64,000 bases of DNA from Allorhizobium undicola ORS 992 = ATCC 700741 (lineage in GTDB: Bacteria; Pseudomonadota; Alphaproteobacteria; Rhizobiales; Rhizobiaceae). Below the pieces are notes generated by a model, which saw only the letters and a list, made by a program, of their open reading frames with translations, ran no database searches and had not been told where the DNA came from. Location of the stretch: the NCBI RefSeq assembly GCF_000621665.1, contig NZ_JHXQ01000003.1, positions 186,001-250,000 on the forward strand, given 5' to 3'. This document shows positions 26,814 to 35,878 of the stretch, piece after piece (position 1 is the stretch's first letter; each line of letters begins with the position of its first letter). Made by a program: the position numbers and the translations under genes.

Positions 26814-28054
26814 AATGCCGCCATTGTGGCTGTGAGGCCATGCATCCCTTTCTCGATCTCGGCACGGCGCCGCCCTCCAACTCCTATGTGGCGGAAGAGG
26901 ATCTTGTGCGTCCGGAACTCTGGTATCCGCTGGTAATTCGCGTCTGCGAGGAATGCCTGCTGGTTCAGACGGAGGATTTTGCCGAGCGTGAAACCTTCTT
27001 CTCCGAAAGCTATGCCTATTTCTCTTCCTTCTCCACCTCGTGGCTTGCTCATGCCCGCACCTATGTCGATGACATGGTGGCGAGGTTCGGCCTGGCCGAA
27101 GACGCGCGCAAGGACGAAACGCGCATTGTCGAGGTTGCCGCCAATGATGGCTATCTGCTGCAATATGTGCAGGAGCGCGGTCTTGCCTGCCTGGGCGTGG
27201 AGCCAACCGCCAGCACGGCGGCAGCCGCCCGCCAGAAGGGCATCGAAATCCGCCAGGACTTTTTCGGCGAGGCCTTTGCCCGCCAGTTGGTTGGCGAGGG
27301 TTGGCAGGCGGATCTGACGGCGGCCAATAATGTGCTGGCGCATGTTCCCGACATCAATGACTTCGTGAAAGGCTTTGCCACCTTGCTGAAGCCCGCGGGC
27401 GTGGCGACCTTCGAATTTCCGCATCTCATGAACATGATCGCGGAAGGCCAGTTCGATACGGCCTATCACGAACATTATTCCTATCTTTCACTGACGGCGG
27501 TGATGCGGATCTTTTCGCACAACGGCTTGAGCGTCTTCGACGTGGAAACCACGCCCTGGCATGGTGGAAGCCTCAGGGTGTTTGCCTGCCGCAGCGATCA
27601 TCAGGCCCATGCCGAAAGCGCGCGCGTGGCCGCCATGCTGGCGCTGGAGCAAGAGGCGGGCCTCACCCGGCTTGAAACCTATGGCCGTTTTCAGAAGACA
27701 GCCGAGCGCCTGCGCGACGATTTCCTCGAATTTCTGGTGGATTGCCATCGTGCCGGTATGAAAGTCGCGGCTTACGGTGCTGCGGCCAAGGGCAACACGT
27801 TTCTCAATTTCGCCGGCATCAAGGCCGGTCAGATCGCCTTCGTCGTCGATAAAAATCCGGCGAAGCAAGGCATGTTCCTCCCGGGCAGCCGCATTCCGAT
27901 TGTCCGTGAAGAGGTTCTTCAAACCGAAAAGCCGGACAGGGTGGTGATCTTTCCATGGAACCTGACAAGCGAGATCAAGCAACAGCTTTCGTATATAACC
28001 GACTGGGATGGGAAATTCGTGACGGCGATACCGAGCCTGACGGTGCATCCCTGA
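26810..28054 (+). CDS. SAM-dependent sugar C-methyltransferase (TylC3/NovU type)
   Basis: 414 residues. An N-terminal zinc domain has CxxC pairs (MKCRHCGC and RVCEECLLVQ), followed by a class I SAM-binding core (VEVAANDGYLLQYV), the AYHEHYSYLS catalytic segment typical of NDP-sugar C-methyltransferases and a C-terminal domain with YGAAAKGNTFLNF. These enzymes add a methyl group to C3 (or C5) of an NDP-4-keto-6-deoxy sugar. Being fourth in the rfbF-rfbG-epimerase operon, it should produce a CDP-linked C-methyl branched 6-deoxyhexose. A 4-ketoreductase is still needed; the reductase at 30969 is a candidate. Confidence 0.88.
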   Translation: MKCRHCGCEAMHPFLDLGTAPPSNSYVAEEDLVRPELWYPLVIRVCEECLLVQTEDFAERETFFSESYAYFSSFSTSWLAHARTYVDDMVARFGLAEDARKDETRIVEVAANDGYLLQYVQERGLACLGVEPTASTAAAARQKGIEIRQDFFGEAFARQLVGEGWQADLTAANNVLAHVPDINDFVKGFATLLKPAGVATFEFPHLMNMIAEGQFDTAYHEHYSYLSLTAVMRIFSHNGLSVFDVETTPWHGGSLRVFACRSDHQAHAESARVAAMLALEQEAGLTRLETYGRFQKTAERLRDDFLEFLVDCHRAGMKVAAYGAAAKGNTFLNFAGIKAGQIAFVVDKNPAKQGMFLPGSRIPIVREEVLQTEKPDRVVIFPWNLTSEIKQQLSYITDWDGKFVTAIPSLTVHP

Positions 28055-28128
28055 GGCATGACGAGGAAACGGACGTTGGTATGCCGCTCCCCATTCAGCA
28101 GGTGGCCACTTTACCGCAGACACCCTTG

Positions 28129-28149
28129 AGCGGCTCCTCATGAGCCGCT
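28129..28149 (+). terminator. Possible terminator hairpin after the CDP-sugar operon
   Basis: AGCGGCTC-CTCAT-GAGCCGCT, a perfect 8-bp stem with a 5-base loop, 74 bases after the methyltransferase stop. No T run follows directly, so it may be rho-assisted or only stabilise the mRNA end. Confidence 0.4.
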
Positions 28150-28237
28150 GAAACGGTCTAACCTGTTTTCATATGCGATTCCGGCGATCGACTTCCTTTA
28201 CGGTTTCGTCGGAATGGCCCCAGATGGAGAAATCTGC

Positions 28238-29563
28238 ATGACCCGCGTGCCCACTTTGAGCGTCTGCGTGCCGTCCCGCAATCGCCAGATCTATTTCCAG
28301 CAGACGATCGATGGCCTGCTGAAGAGAGGGCGTGACGATGTGCAATTCATTTTCGCGGACAATTCCGACGATCCGTCGATCATGAATGATTTCATGGCGG
28401 AGCGAGTGGCTGACGGGCGCGTCATCTATCTTCCCTCCACCGGGAAAACCCTTTCCATGATGGATAACTGGGAGCGGACCATCGAGGCGGCAACGGGGGA
28501 GTGGGTCTCGTTTATTGGCGATGACGATTTCATCGACCCTGAACTGGCCGGTCTGCTGGAGCGCGTGGGCCGCGTCAGTCCTGATATCGAGGCCTTCAGC
28601 TGGTCGGCCCTGACCTATAGCTGGCCCTATCAGGACGAGCCTCCCGGTACCATCAACCTTCCCTATGAGCGCGGCGTCATTCGCCTGCCGCGCCATGAAC
28701 CCTTCCGTCGCATGTTCGGCTGGTTCGAGCCGGCAGCGGTGCCGACATCAGGCTTCTCCATCTATCACGCGGCAATCCACCGAAACCTTTTGCAGCGTAT
28801 CCATGACAAGTATGAGAAACGCTATTTCACCCATGCGGTCGTAGACTACGACATGGCGATGAAGGTCATCTGCGAGGCGCAAGGCTTCGGATTTTCGATG
28901 CGCCCCTTTTCGATTTTCGGCGCCTGCCCGGAAAGCAACTCCTTTTCGATCGGCCGCCTTGAGGACACCAAGAAAAAGGCACAGATCTTTCTCGATGAAT
29001 TCGGCAAGAATTTCGAAGCCGATCCCGAGCTTCGCGACTTCCCTTTCAGTTCCTTCCTGGGGGTGACGGCGACGATTGGCGTGGTGCAGGAGGTCTTCCG
29101 GAAAAAATACAATATCAAGAGCCCCGGATGGGAGAAGGGCTATGCCACGGCCTGCGCACGCAATGCCGAAGCCTATCGGCAGCGGGAGGCTTTCGATCTC
29201 ATCAATGCCGGTTATGAAATGGCGTTCAAGAGCTGGAAAGGAGGTCGCTTCCTCAAGGATTATGCGCCGATCTGGAAAGGAGACATTCCCGTTGAACCCG
29301 TCAGCGGCTTCACCGACAGTACCGTCATGGTGCGCAGTGACATTGCCGGCGTTAAAAATCCGGCCGAGCTTTGGGACGTGGTCCTGGGGATGATCGTGCC
29401 GGTGGAGGCATTGCAGGTGGACGAGGACGGATTGAAAGGCCTCGAACGCACCGAGCTTGTCTCCAGGGATTTGCGCAGCAAGGTGGCGAATGCGCAAAAT
29501 GGAAAGCCGGCGCGGATGCCGGGTAACGGCAAGCTTCAGCATCTGAAGGGGCGCAGAAGGTAA
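28238..29563 (+). CDS. Glycosyltransferase family 2
   Basis: 441 residues from ATG 28238, with GGAGA seven bases upstream; ATG 28214 is in frame but has no such site. The N-terminal GT-A domain shows TLSVCVPSRNRQIYFQQTI and the metal/nucleotide motif FIGDDDFIDPEL near residue 98. The ~250-residue C-terminal half is not recognisable and may bind the acceptor. It probably transfers one sugar of the surface polysaccharide, plausibly the CDP-derived sugar made by the preceding operon, but donor and linkage cannot be read from the sequence. Confidence 0.8.
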   Translation: MTRVPTLSVCVPSRNRQIYFQQTIDGLLKRGRDDVQFIFADNSDDPSIMNDFMAERVADGRVIYLPSTGKTLSMMDNWERTIEAATGEWVSFIGDDDFIDPELAGLLERVGRVSPDIEAFSWSALTYSWPYQDEPPGTINLPYERGVIRLPRHEPFRRMFGWFEPAAVPTSGFSIYHAAIHRNLLQRIHDKYEKRYFTHAVVDYDMAMKVICEAQGFGFSMRPFSIFGACPESNSFSIGRLEDTKKKAQIFLDEFGKNFEADPELRDFPFSSFLGVTATIGVVQEVFRKKYNIKSPGWEKGYATACARNAEAYRQREAFDLINAGYEMAFKSWKGGRFLKDYAPIWKGDIPVEPVSGFTDSTVMVRSDIAGVKNPAELWDVVLGMIVPVEALQVDEDGLKGLERTELVSRDLRSKVANAQNGKPARMPGNGKLQHLKGRRR

Positions 29564-29721
29564 GTGTAACGGCTGTTCGCCTCAATGGCGAATAGCGACA
29601 GGCTTCTTACCCCGCAGTCTCTGGCTTGACGAACATTTCTTGCAAGATTTCCGGCGCGCGGACGCGGATGAAACCAATCGGGTTTCAGCAGGAGCGAGCG
29701 GACACCCCATCTGTCTACTTG

Positions 29722-29810
29722 CTGCATAATTCCTTAAATCGCTCGCGATTTAAGGAATTATGCAGTAAAATTTATAGCGGCGCGTGTTCGATGAAACGCG
29801 CGCCGCTATA
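29722..29810. repeat. Composite palindromic repeat, copy 2
   Basis: Part A (29722-29765) is a perfect inverted repeat with 21-base arms (CTGCATAATTCCTTAAATCG C and its complement) and a 2-base centre. Part B (29773-29810) is a hairpin with 12-bp arms TATAGCGGCGCG / CGCGCCGCTATA and a 14-base loop. It lies between the convergent glycosyltransferase (28238) and CmcI-like genes and can fold in either transcript, so it may also act as a bidirectional terminator. Bases 29564-29721 contain two small hairpins and no gene. Confidence 0.9.
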
Positions 29811-29834
29811 ACACATCCTCGTCCTGAAGGTTTT

Positions 29835-30662
29835 TCAGACGCGCTTCAGAAAGCCGCCGCGCGAGACGGTCATGGCGATCTTGTGTTCGAGCTGGAGATC
29901 GTAGTTAAGCTGCAAGGCTTCGCCATCTGCGCCGGTGCGGCCCTCTTCCTGCAATCGCTTCAGATAATCGATCACGGCCGTACGCGGATTGTCGCCCGGA
30001 CCCCATGGCCGATCGGGGTACATGTCCGCAGGCATGTCTTCGATCAGCGTGTCCCAGACCACGCAGTAGGAGCCCTTGGAAACGAGCGGCGCATAAAGCT
30101 CCAGCTCATCCAGAACATGCTGGTGCGTGTGGTTGGAATCAAGGAAGACCATAATCTTCTTGTGCCCTGCTGCCTTTTCCCGCACGGCTGCAATCACATC
30201 GTCGGCGACCGACGAACCCTCGATCATCTCGATCTTGTGGCTCAACGGATGGGCCTCGATGGCCGCGCGATTATGGGGACGGATGTCAATGTCGATACCG
30301 AGAACCTTCCGCTGGCTTGCCTTGGGATCCAGGACCGTTCCGGCCGCTACCGCCTCGCAATAATCGATCATCGCCAGAATAGACGCGCTCAGCACAAGCG
30401 AGCCGCCATGGGCAATGCCGGTTTCGATGACGAGATCCGGCTTTACCGCCCAGATCATCTCCTGAATGGCATAGCTGTCCTGCGGAATCTGGATGATGGG
30501 CCTGCCAAGCCAGGAGAAATTATACATATACTGCAAGGCAGCACATTTTTCCATCATCAGATTGGCGAGGTCAAGAAACTCCCTGTTCTTGCCGATGGCG
30601 TCGATATTGCTTCTTACGGATGACTCGAATTCTTCTGTGGGGTTCATTGCATATCCGATCAA
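29835..30662 (-). CDS. CmcI/rhamnosyl O-methyltransferase family protein
   Basis: 275 residues from TTG 30662, which has GGGGGAA five bases upstream; ATG 30647 (MNPTEEF) is an alternative. It belongs to the cephalosporin hydroxylase (CmcI) family: SAM-binding segment VIETGIAHGGSLVLSA, a LGIDIDIR acidic loop, and FLDSNHTHQHVLDEL with metal-ligand residues. Despite the family name, characterised relatives include sugar O-methyltransferases such as the mycobacterial rhamnosyl 2-O-methyltransferase. Inside a rhamnose-making cluster, O-methylation of a sugar residue is the best guess. It is on the opposite strand to most neighbours. Confidence 0.8.
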   Translation of the reverse strand: MIGYAMNPTEEFESSVRSNIDAIGKNREFLDLANLMMEKCAALQYMYNFSWLGRPIIQIPQDSYAIQEMIWAVKPDLVIETGIAHGGSLVLSASILAMIDYCEAVAAGTVLDPKASQRKVLGIDIDIRPHNRAAIEAHPLSHKIEMIEGSSVADDVIAAVREKAAGHKKIMVFLDSNHTHQHVLDELELYAPLVSKGSYCVVWDTLIEDMPADMYPDRPWGPGDNPRTAVIDYLKRLQEEGRTGADGEALQLNYDLQLEHKIAMTVSRGGFLKRV

Positions 30663-30695
30663 CAGTTTCCCCCGCCTCCAGGCAAAGGCCGGTCG

Positions 30696-30860
30696 TCAAG
30701 GGTTCGTAATACCAGGAGGCATTTTCAATGGATCCTGGTGTTCTGAGGCCGGCAACGGGCAATCCCAACCACGGAGGTGAGAGACATCGCCAAGCCGGTG
30801 GATAATGGCAGGATAGGCCTGTGTGAGGCTGACCTCGATATTGCCGCTGACAGGTGGACA
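30696..30860 (-). pseudogene. Possible 3' remnant of a lost gene
   Basis: The minus-strand frame ending with TGA at 30696 reads like a protein tail (GNIEVSLTQAYPAIIHRLGD ... PPGITNP) with GC-rich third positions, and ends 34 bases before the CmcI-like start, as an operon neighbour would. No start or upstream coding continues; the frame runs into the shadow of the divergent reductase gene. The whole 30663-30968 gap has no other coding content. Identity is unknown and chance cannot be excluded. Confidence 0.3.
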
Positions 30861-30968
30861 TGCATGATGAAAAAGGGCGGGGAACACAGGTAGCTTGCCA
30901 GGACTGGGCCGGGCTCGGGCACCGTTGCGTCCTGAAAACAGGCGTCCATACTCAATCAGGGGAAAGAG

Positions 30969-31817
30969 ATGACATCCAGGCGCGTTCTGCTGACAGGGGC
31001 TACAGGCTTCGTCGGCCGTCAAATTCACCGCTGTCTGCTTGAGGCAGGCCACCTCGTGGTCGCAGCGGTGCGGCCGGACAGTGTGGCAAAGCTGGAACAA
31101 GGTGGGCTTGCCGCCGAGATCGCCGTCATCGACGATGTTTTCGCCGTGACTGCCGATGATTGGGCGGGTCATTGCAACGGGATCGATGCGGTGATCCACG
31201 CCGCCTGGTATGTCAATCCGCGCGATTATCTCGATTCTCGCGAAAACATACGCTGTGTCGCCGGCAGCATGGCGCTGGCGGAAGGGGCCATGCGGGCTGG
31301 CGTGGGACATTTCATCGGCGTTGGAACCTGTGCGGAATACCGGCTTCCCTCCGATCATCTGACGATCGACCACCCGCTGGAGCCGAAGACACTCTATGCG
31401 GCCTCCAAGATTGCTGTTTTCCAGATGCTCCAGCAAATGTTCAAGACGGGCGGGCCGATCTTTTCCTGGTGCCGGATTTTCTATCTCCATGGTGAGGGCG
31501 AATATCCGCAACGTCTGGTACCCTATGTCCGCCAGAAGCTTGAGCAGGGGCAGGTGGCCAAACTCTCGAAAGGCACGCAATTGCGCGATTTTCTCAATGT
31601 GCGCGAGGCGGGGGCGATGATTGCCGGTGTCGTGGATAGCGGTCAGGCCGGGCCGATCAATATCTGCTCAGGGGTTGGCGTAAGGCTTCGGGACTTCATC
31701 GAAGCCATAGCCGATGAATATGGACGGCGCGATCTTCTGGAATTTGGAACAGCGGATATTCATCCCTCCGATCCGGCAGCGGTCGTGGGTGTGTGCAATG
31801 TCATAAGCGCGGGGTGA
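30969..31817 (+). CDS. NAD(P)-dependent sugar-nucleotide epimerase/reductase, probably truncated
   Basis: 282 residues of extended SDR. The Rossmann motif is LLTGATGFVGRQIHRCL; HAAWYVNPRDYL and the YAASKIA catalytic Tyr/Lys follow, with GTCAEYRLPSDHLT between. GGGGAAAGAG precedes the ATG. The C-terminus stops at VVGVCNVISAG, about 20-30 residues before the usual end of such proteins, only 16 bases from the convergent glycosyltransferase stop. A 4-ketoreductase for the CDP-4-keto-6-deoxy sugar is the role that the pathway lacks, and this gene could fill it; that is inference. Confidence 0.8.
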   Translation: MTSRRVLLTGATGFVGRQIHRCLLEAGHLVVAAVRPDSVAKLEQGGLAAEIAVIDDVFAVTADDWAGHCNGIDAVIHAAWYVNPRDYLDSRENIRCVAGSMALAEGAMRAGVGHFIGVGTCAEYRLPSDHLTIDHPLEPKTLYAASKIAVFQMLQQMFKTGGPIFSWCRIFYLHGEGEYPQRLVPYVRQKLEQGQVAKLSKGTQLRDFLNVREAGAMIAGVVDSGQAGPINICSGVGVRLRDFIEAIADEYGRRDLLEFGTADIHPSDPAAVVGVCNVISAG

Positions 31818-31833
31818 GTTGAGAACCTGCGCC

Positions 31834-32961
31834 CTATTTGACCAGCTTGATTTCGCCCTTGGTCACGATCCAGACGGGGGTCATGATGTGGTTGACCACG
31901 GTGTAGAAATCCTGCGCCGTGACGGCTTTGCCAAGGAAGCGGTCTACCAGAAAGGTCTTTCCATGCAGTCCGCGGCGGTGATCTTCGCGAATGACGGGCG
32001 AATAGGGCGGCTGAAAAGCGGCGAGATAGGCCTGCCCGCCGGGAAAGGCGGCCAAAGCCTGCCGATAGGCGTCGCACTTTGCCTGAAACGCCTGGGCATT
32101 CGTCTCGAACGCGCAATCATACATGCAGGCCCGCACGAAATCCTCGCCGAAGCCTTGCCACTGGCTGCCAAGATCCGCCAGCACCCGCGCCTGGATTTCG
32201 GCGATGGCGCCCGTCAGGCCAAGGCCTGCGGTGAAGGGGAAGCCTTCAAGGGCAGAGGGAATTGGGCGGCTCTGAAACGGTCTGCTGCTGATGGCAGACA
32301 AGGGACGATTGGAAAGCGCCATCTTGTTGGCAAAGATCAGCACACGGGCCGCCCACTCATATTGGGGCGCCACCGTCAGCCAGGCAAGCTCGCCGCAATT
32401 GGCCAAAATCGTGTCTACAAGGCTGCGGCGCAGCGCGCCGTGATAAAGCCCCCAAGGCATTTTCGGTGTCTGGCCCGCATCTTTCCAGTGAAAGAAGGCT
32501 TCAAGCAGCGGGGCTTTATCGAATTCCGTGACATTATGCAGAACGGGTATGGCAACATTGGTCGAGGTGCTGGCCGGAAGCTCGGGGTCGATCTGGAAGG
32601 CCGACCATGCCAACGCATCGGCGTCAGGCTGCGTTTCTTCCACATAGTCCAGAAGCAGCGGCAGATCCGCATCGATCATGTCGTCCGGGTTTGCGAGCGA
32701 CACCCAGTCGCCTTTTGCTGCGGCAAGCGTGCCGATCCAAAGCTGCGCCGCCGAAAGATTTAAAGGGGCAGGCGGCAGAAGCTTGAGGCGTGCATCCGTG
32801 GCGGCGATGCTGTTCAGCGCCGCGCTTTCGGCCACACGATCTCCCATGCAGGAAAGGATGATTTCCACATCGGAGTTGGCGTTCTGGAGCATCATGCCCA
32901 CCAGATTTAGCGGTAGCTCATGATCCGGCGTAACAGGAATGCAAAGTGACAGCTTCGGCAC
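31834..32961 (-). CDS. Glycosyltransferase family 2-like protein
   Basis: 375 residues. The N-terminus has the GT-A pattern LSLCIPVTPDHELPLNLVGM, and the acidic metal motif is SLANPDDMIDADLPLL near residue 95. The C-terminal two thirds are unlike well-known families. It is similar in layout, but not closely in sequence, to the enzyme at 28238 and probably adds another residue to the same polysaccharide. It is transcribed against its neighbours and converges on the reductase gene. Confidence 0.72.
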   Translation of the reverse strand: MPKLSLCIPVTPDHELPLNLVGMMLQNANSDVEIILSCMGDRVAESAALNSIAATDARLKLLPPAPLNLSAAQLWIGTLAAAKGDWVSLANPDDMIDADLPLLLDYVEETQPDADALAWSAFQIDPELPASTSTNVAIPVLHNVTEFDKAPLLEAFFHWKDAGQTPKMPWGLYHGALRRSLVDTILANCGELAWLTVAPQYEWAARVLIFANKMALSNRPLSAISSRPFQSRPIPSALEGFPFTAGLGLTGAIAEIQARVLADLGSQWQGFGEDFVRACMYDCAFETNAQAFQAKCDAYRQALAAFPGGQAYLAAFQPPYSPVIREDHRRGLHGKTFLVDRFLGKAVTAQDFYTVVNHIMTPVWIVTKGEIKLVK

Positions 32962-33022
32962 AAATGTCTCCAGTCAGGTGAGTGGCTTGCAGTGCAGCAA
33001 CCCGCAAGGGGTTTGCGGAAAT

Positions 33023-33178
33023 TTATAGACCCATTGCATTGATTAACGTCGCAAGCTGGCGCGAAGCTGAGTGCAACCATGCATTGGGAGCATGATTCGG
33101 CGCGAGTGAGATCAGATATGGTAAAATCATCCTGCCGAAATGAAATTTTAGAGTGCCATTCTGTTTGAGTTTCGACCC
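33023..33178 (-). pseudogene. Possible 3' remnant of a second lost gene
   Basis: The minus-strand frame ending with TAA at 33023 reads as a plausible C-terminal segment (FGRMILPYLISLAPNHAPNA ... QLATLINAMGL) 61 bases before the start of the minus-strand glycosyltransferase. It has no start and no upstream continuation. It matches the situation at 30696. The region is less GC-rich than the flanking genes. Low confidence; it may be chance. Confidence 0.28.
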
Positions 33179-33246
33179 TAAGGCTTGCTGCGCGGGGAGG
33201 GTTATGGTTGAAGAAATCAACGACTTTGTTGAAGGCAGCCCCATTC

Positions 33247-33810
33247 ATGCAATTTGAACCTCTGAAAATTCCCGATGTCGTCCTGATCACCCCGAAGCGG
33301 TTCGGGGATGCGCGGGGCTTTTTCATGGAGACCTTCAAGGCTTCGCTGTTCGAAAGCGAGGTTGGCCCCTTTACCTTCGTGCAGGATAATCGCTCCTTTT
33401 CCGCCGAGACCGGCACGGTGCGCGGCTTGCATTTCCAGCTCGACCCCCGCGCCCAGGGCAAGCTCGTTTCCTGCACGGCCGGGGCGCTTCTCGACGTGGC
33501 GGTGGATATCCGGAAGGGTTCTCCGTCATATGGCCAATATGTCAGCGCTGAACTGACCGCCGACAATGCCTGCCAGCTCTGGGTGCCGCCGGGCTTTGCC
33601 CATGGCTTCTGCACGCTGACCCCCGATACGGTCATCAGCTATAAGGTGACGGATTATTACAGCCCCGAGCATGATCGAGGCCTTTTGTGGAACGATCCTG
33701 CGCTCGGTATCGACTGGCCGGTCGAGGAGGGCAAGGCTGTTCTGTCCGACAAGGACCAGAAGCAGCCCCCGCTTGCCGAATTGCAGGCAAATTTTACCTA
33801 TAAGGCCTGA
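33247..33810 (+). CDS. rfbC: dTDP-4-dehydrorhamnose 3,5-epimerase
   Basis: 187 residues from ATG 33247 (MQFEPLKIPDVVLITPKRFG); 13 further in-frame codons upstream are possible but not typical. Second-last modification step to dTDP-L-rhamnose. Motifs: FGDARGFFMETF, TVRGLHFQLDP (catalytic His), GKLVSCTAGALLDVAVDIR (Lys), PPGFAHGFCTL and the tyrosine pair in YKVTDYYSPEHD. First of the rfbCBDA set, whose gene order and spacing indicate one transcript ended by the terminator at 36782. Confidence 0.95.
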   Translation: MQFEPLKIPDVVLITPKRFGDARGFFMETFKASLFESEVGPFTFVQDNRSFSAETGTVRGLHFQLDPRAQGKLVSCTAGALLDVAVDIRKGSPSYGQYVSAELTADNACQLWVPPGFAHGFCTLTPDTVISYKVTDYYSPEHDRGLLWNDPALGIDWPVEEGKAVLSDKDQKQPPLAELQANFTYKA

Positions 33811-33837
33811 TCGGCCCTGAATGATCAAGGAGTGACC

Positions 33838-34899
33838 ATGCGCGTTCTCGTAACCGGCGGTGCGGGTTTCATCGGATCGGCCGTTGTGCGCCATCTGGTG
33901 CTGGACAAGAAATACGACGTTCTCAACGTAGACAAGCTGACCTATGCGGGTACGCTGACCTCGCTGAAGGCGGTCGAGGGCAATCCGCTCTACCGTTTCC
34001 TCAAGGCCGACATCTGCGATGGCGCCGCCATGGCCGAGGCGTTTGCCAGCTTCAAGCCGGATCGTGTGATGCATCTGGCTGCCGAAAGCCATGTGGACCG
34101 TTCCATCACCGGCGCGCGCGATTTCGTGGAAACCAATGTCATGGGATCGTTCACCATGCTGGAGGCGGCGCGTGCGCATTGGCTTTCGCTTGAAGGCGAG
34201 GCGAGGGAGCGCTTCCGTTTCCTGCACGTCTCCACCGACGAGGTCTATGGCTCGCTGGGCGATGAGGGCCTGTTTACCGAAACCACGCCCTATGATCCAA
34301 GCTCGCCCTATTCGGCCTCCAAGGCTGCTTCCGACCATCTGGCCAAGGCATGGGCGCGCACCTATGGAATGCCGGTGGTCGTTTCCAATTGCTCGAACAA
34401 TTACGGCCCCTTCCATTTCCCGGAAAAGCTCATTCCGCTGATGATCCTGAATGCGCTCATTGGCAAGCCCCTGCCGGTCTATGGCAATGGCGCCAACATC
34501 CGTGACTGGCTCTATGTCGAAGACCATGCCCGTGCCCTGGACATCATTGCCGAGCGGGGCCGGATCGGCGAGACCTACAATGTCGGCGGCCGCAACGAAC
34601 GGCGCAATATCGATGTGGTCAAGCGTATCTGCGCCCTGATGGATGAGATGCATCCCGCCGGACGTCCGCATGAAAGCCTGATCCAGTATGTCACCGACCG
34701 GCCCGGCCACGATGCCCGCTATGCCATTGACGCAACCCGGCTTGAAACGGAACTGGGCTGGAAGGCTCAGGAGAATTTCGACACCGGCATTGAAAAGACG
34801 GTTCGCTGGTATCTGGAAAACGAATGGTGGTGGGCGCCGCTGCGTCAGGGCTATGACGGCAGCCGTCTGGGTCTTCTGAAAACGGGAACGGCCGGATGA
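33838..34899 (+). CDS. rfbB: dTDP-glucose 4,6-dehydratase
   Basis: 353 residues from ATG 33838, which has AAGGAG five bases upstream; the GTG at 33832 overlaps that site. Forms dTDP-4-keto-6-deoxyglucose. Motifs: [47 protein letters not shown] (catalytic Asp-Glu) and [10 protein letters not shown] (Tyr/Lys). Overlaps rfbD by four bases. Confidence 0.97.
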   Translation: MRVLVTGGAGFIGSAVVRHLVLDKKYDVLNVDKLTYAGTLTSLKAVEGNPLYRFLKADICDGAAMAEAFASFKPDRVMHLAAESHVDRSITGARDFVETNVMGSFTMLEAARAHWLSLEGEARERFRFLHVSTDEVYGSLGDEGLFTETTPYDPSSPYSASKAASDHLAKAWARTYGMPVVVSNCSNNYGPFHFPEKLIPLMILNALIGKPLPVYGNGANIRDWLYVEDHARALDIIAERGRIGETYNVGGRNERRNIDVVKRICALMDEMHPAGRPHESLIQYVTDRPGHDARYAIDATRLETELGWKAQENFDTGIEKTVRWYLENEWWWAPLRQGYDGSRLGLLKTGTAG

Positions 34900-35792
34900 G
34901 CGGGCGCAAGCGTTACCTCGTCACGGGCCTTCAGGGTCAGGTCGTGCAATCGCTGATCGAGCGGGCGGCCTTGCACCCCGACATTGAAATCGTGGCGCTC
35001 GGTCGCCCGCAGCTCGATCTTGCCGATCCACAGACCATTGCCGCGGCTGTGAGCGCCTTAAGCCCGCAGATCATCATCTCGGCCGCGGCCTATACTGCCG
35101 TGGATCAGGCCGAATCCGACGAGGCTACGGCCTTTGTCGTAAATGCCCAGGGCCCGGCGGCGCTTGCAAAAGTTGCCGCTCAACTCGATATTCCGATCGT
35201 CCACATCTCCACGGACTATGTTTTCGATGGCTCGAAGCCCGAAGCCTATGTCGAAAGCGATCCGGTTCAGCCGCTTGGCGTTTATGGCCGCAGCAAGCTG
35301 GAAGGCGAACTGGCGGTTGCCTCTGCGACCGCCAATCATGCCATTTTGCGCACGGCCTGGGTTTACAGCCCTTTTGGCAAGAACTTCCTGAAGACCATGC
35401 TGACCCTTGCCAAAAGCCGCGATGAGCTGAATGTGGTGGCCGACCAGCATGGCAACCCGACCTCGGCGCTGGATATTGCCGATGCCGTGCTGCGCGTGGC
35501 CGCCAATCTTCTGGCAAGGCCGGATGCGGGCCTGCGTGGAACCTTTCACATGACGGCAAGTGGAGAGGCGAGCTGGGCCGAATTCGCGACCGAGATCTTC
35601 CGGCTCTCGGAGCAAGCGGGCGGGCCTTCCTGCAAGGTCAACCCCATCCCCTCCAGCGCCTATCCGACGCCTGCCAGACGGCCTGCAAATTCCAGGCTCG
35701 ATTGCGGCAAGCTTGCCGCCCTTCATGGCGTGACACTGCCGCCTTGGCGCCAATCCACCGCCACCGTGGTGGAGCGGCTGGCAGGGGCCTGA
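34896..35792 (+). CDS. rfbD: dTDP-4-dehydrorhamnose reductase
   Basis: 298 residues. Performs the NADPH-dependent last step to dTDP-L-rhamnose. Motifs: [14 protein letters not shown] (variant Rossmann GxxGQVG), [32 protein letters not shown] and YGRSKLEGE (Tyr/Lys). Translationally coupled to rfbB through an ATGA overlap. Confidence 0.95.
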   Translation: MSGRKRYLVTGLQGQVVQSLIERAALHPDIEIVALGRPQLDLADPQTIAAAVSALSPQIIISAAAYTAVDQAESDEATAFVVNAQGPAALAKVAAQLDIPIVHISTDYVFDGSKPEAYVESDPVQPLGVYGRSKLEGELAVASATANHAILRTAWVYSPFGKNFLKTMLTLAKSRDELNVVADQHGNPTSALDIADAVLRVAANLLARPDAGLRGTFHMTASGEASWAEFATEIFRLSEQAGGPSCKVNPIPSSAYPTPARRPANSRLDCGKLAALHGVTLPPWRQSTATVVERLAGA

Positions 35793-35878
35793 TTTTTCCT
35801 GGCATTGCAAGAGCGCCATTCGTCCCGTGGGGTACGTGCCTTGCTTTTGCCGATCACTGACGTTCAAGGAGTTTAACG

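Noticed and set aside
29722..29810. Tandem hairpins considered as a CRISPR fragment
   Set aside because: No regularly spaced repeats with unique spacers; the structure matches the composite palindrome family.
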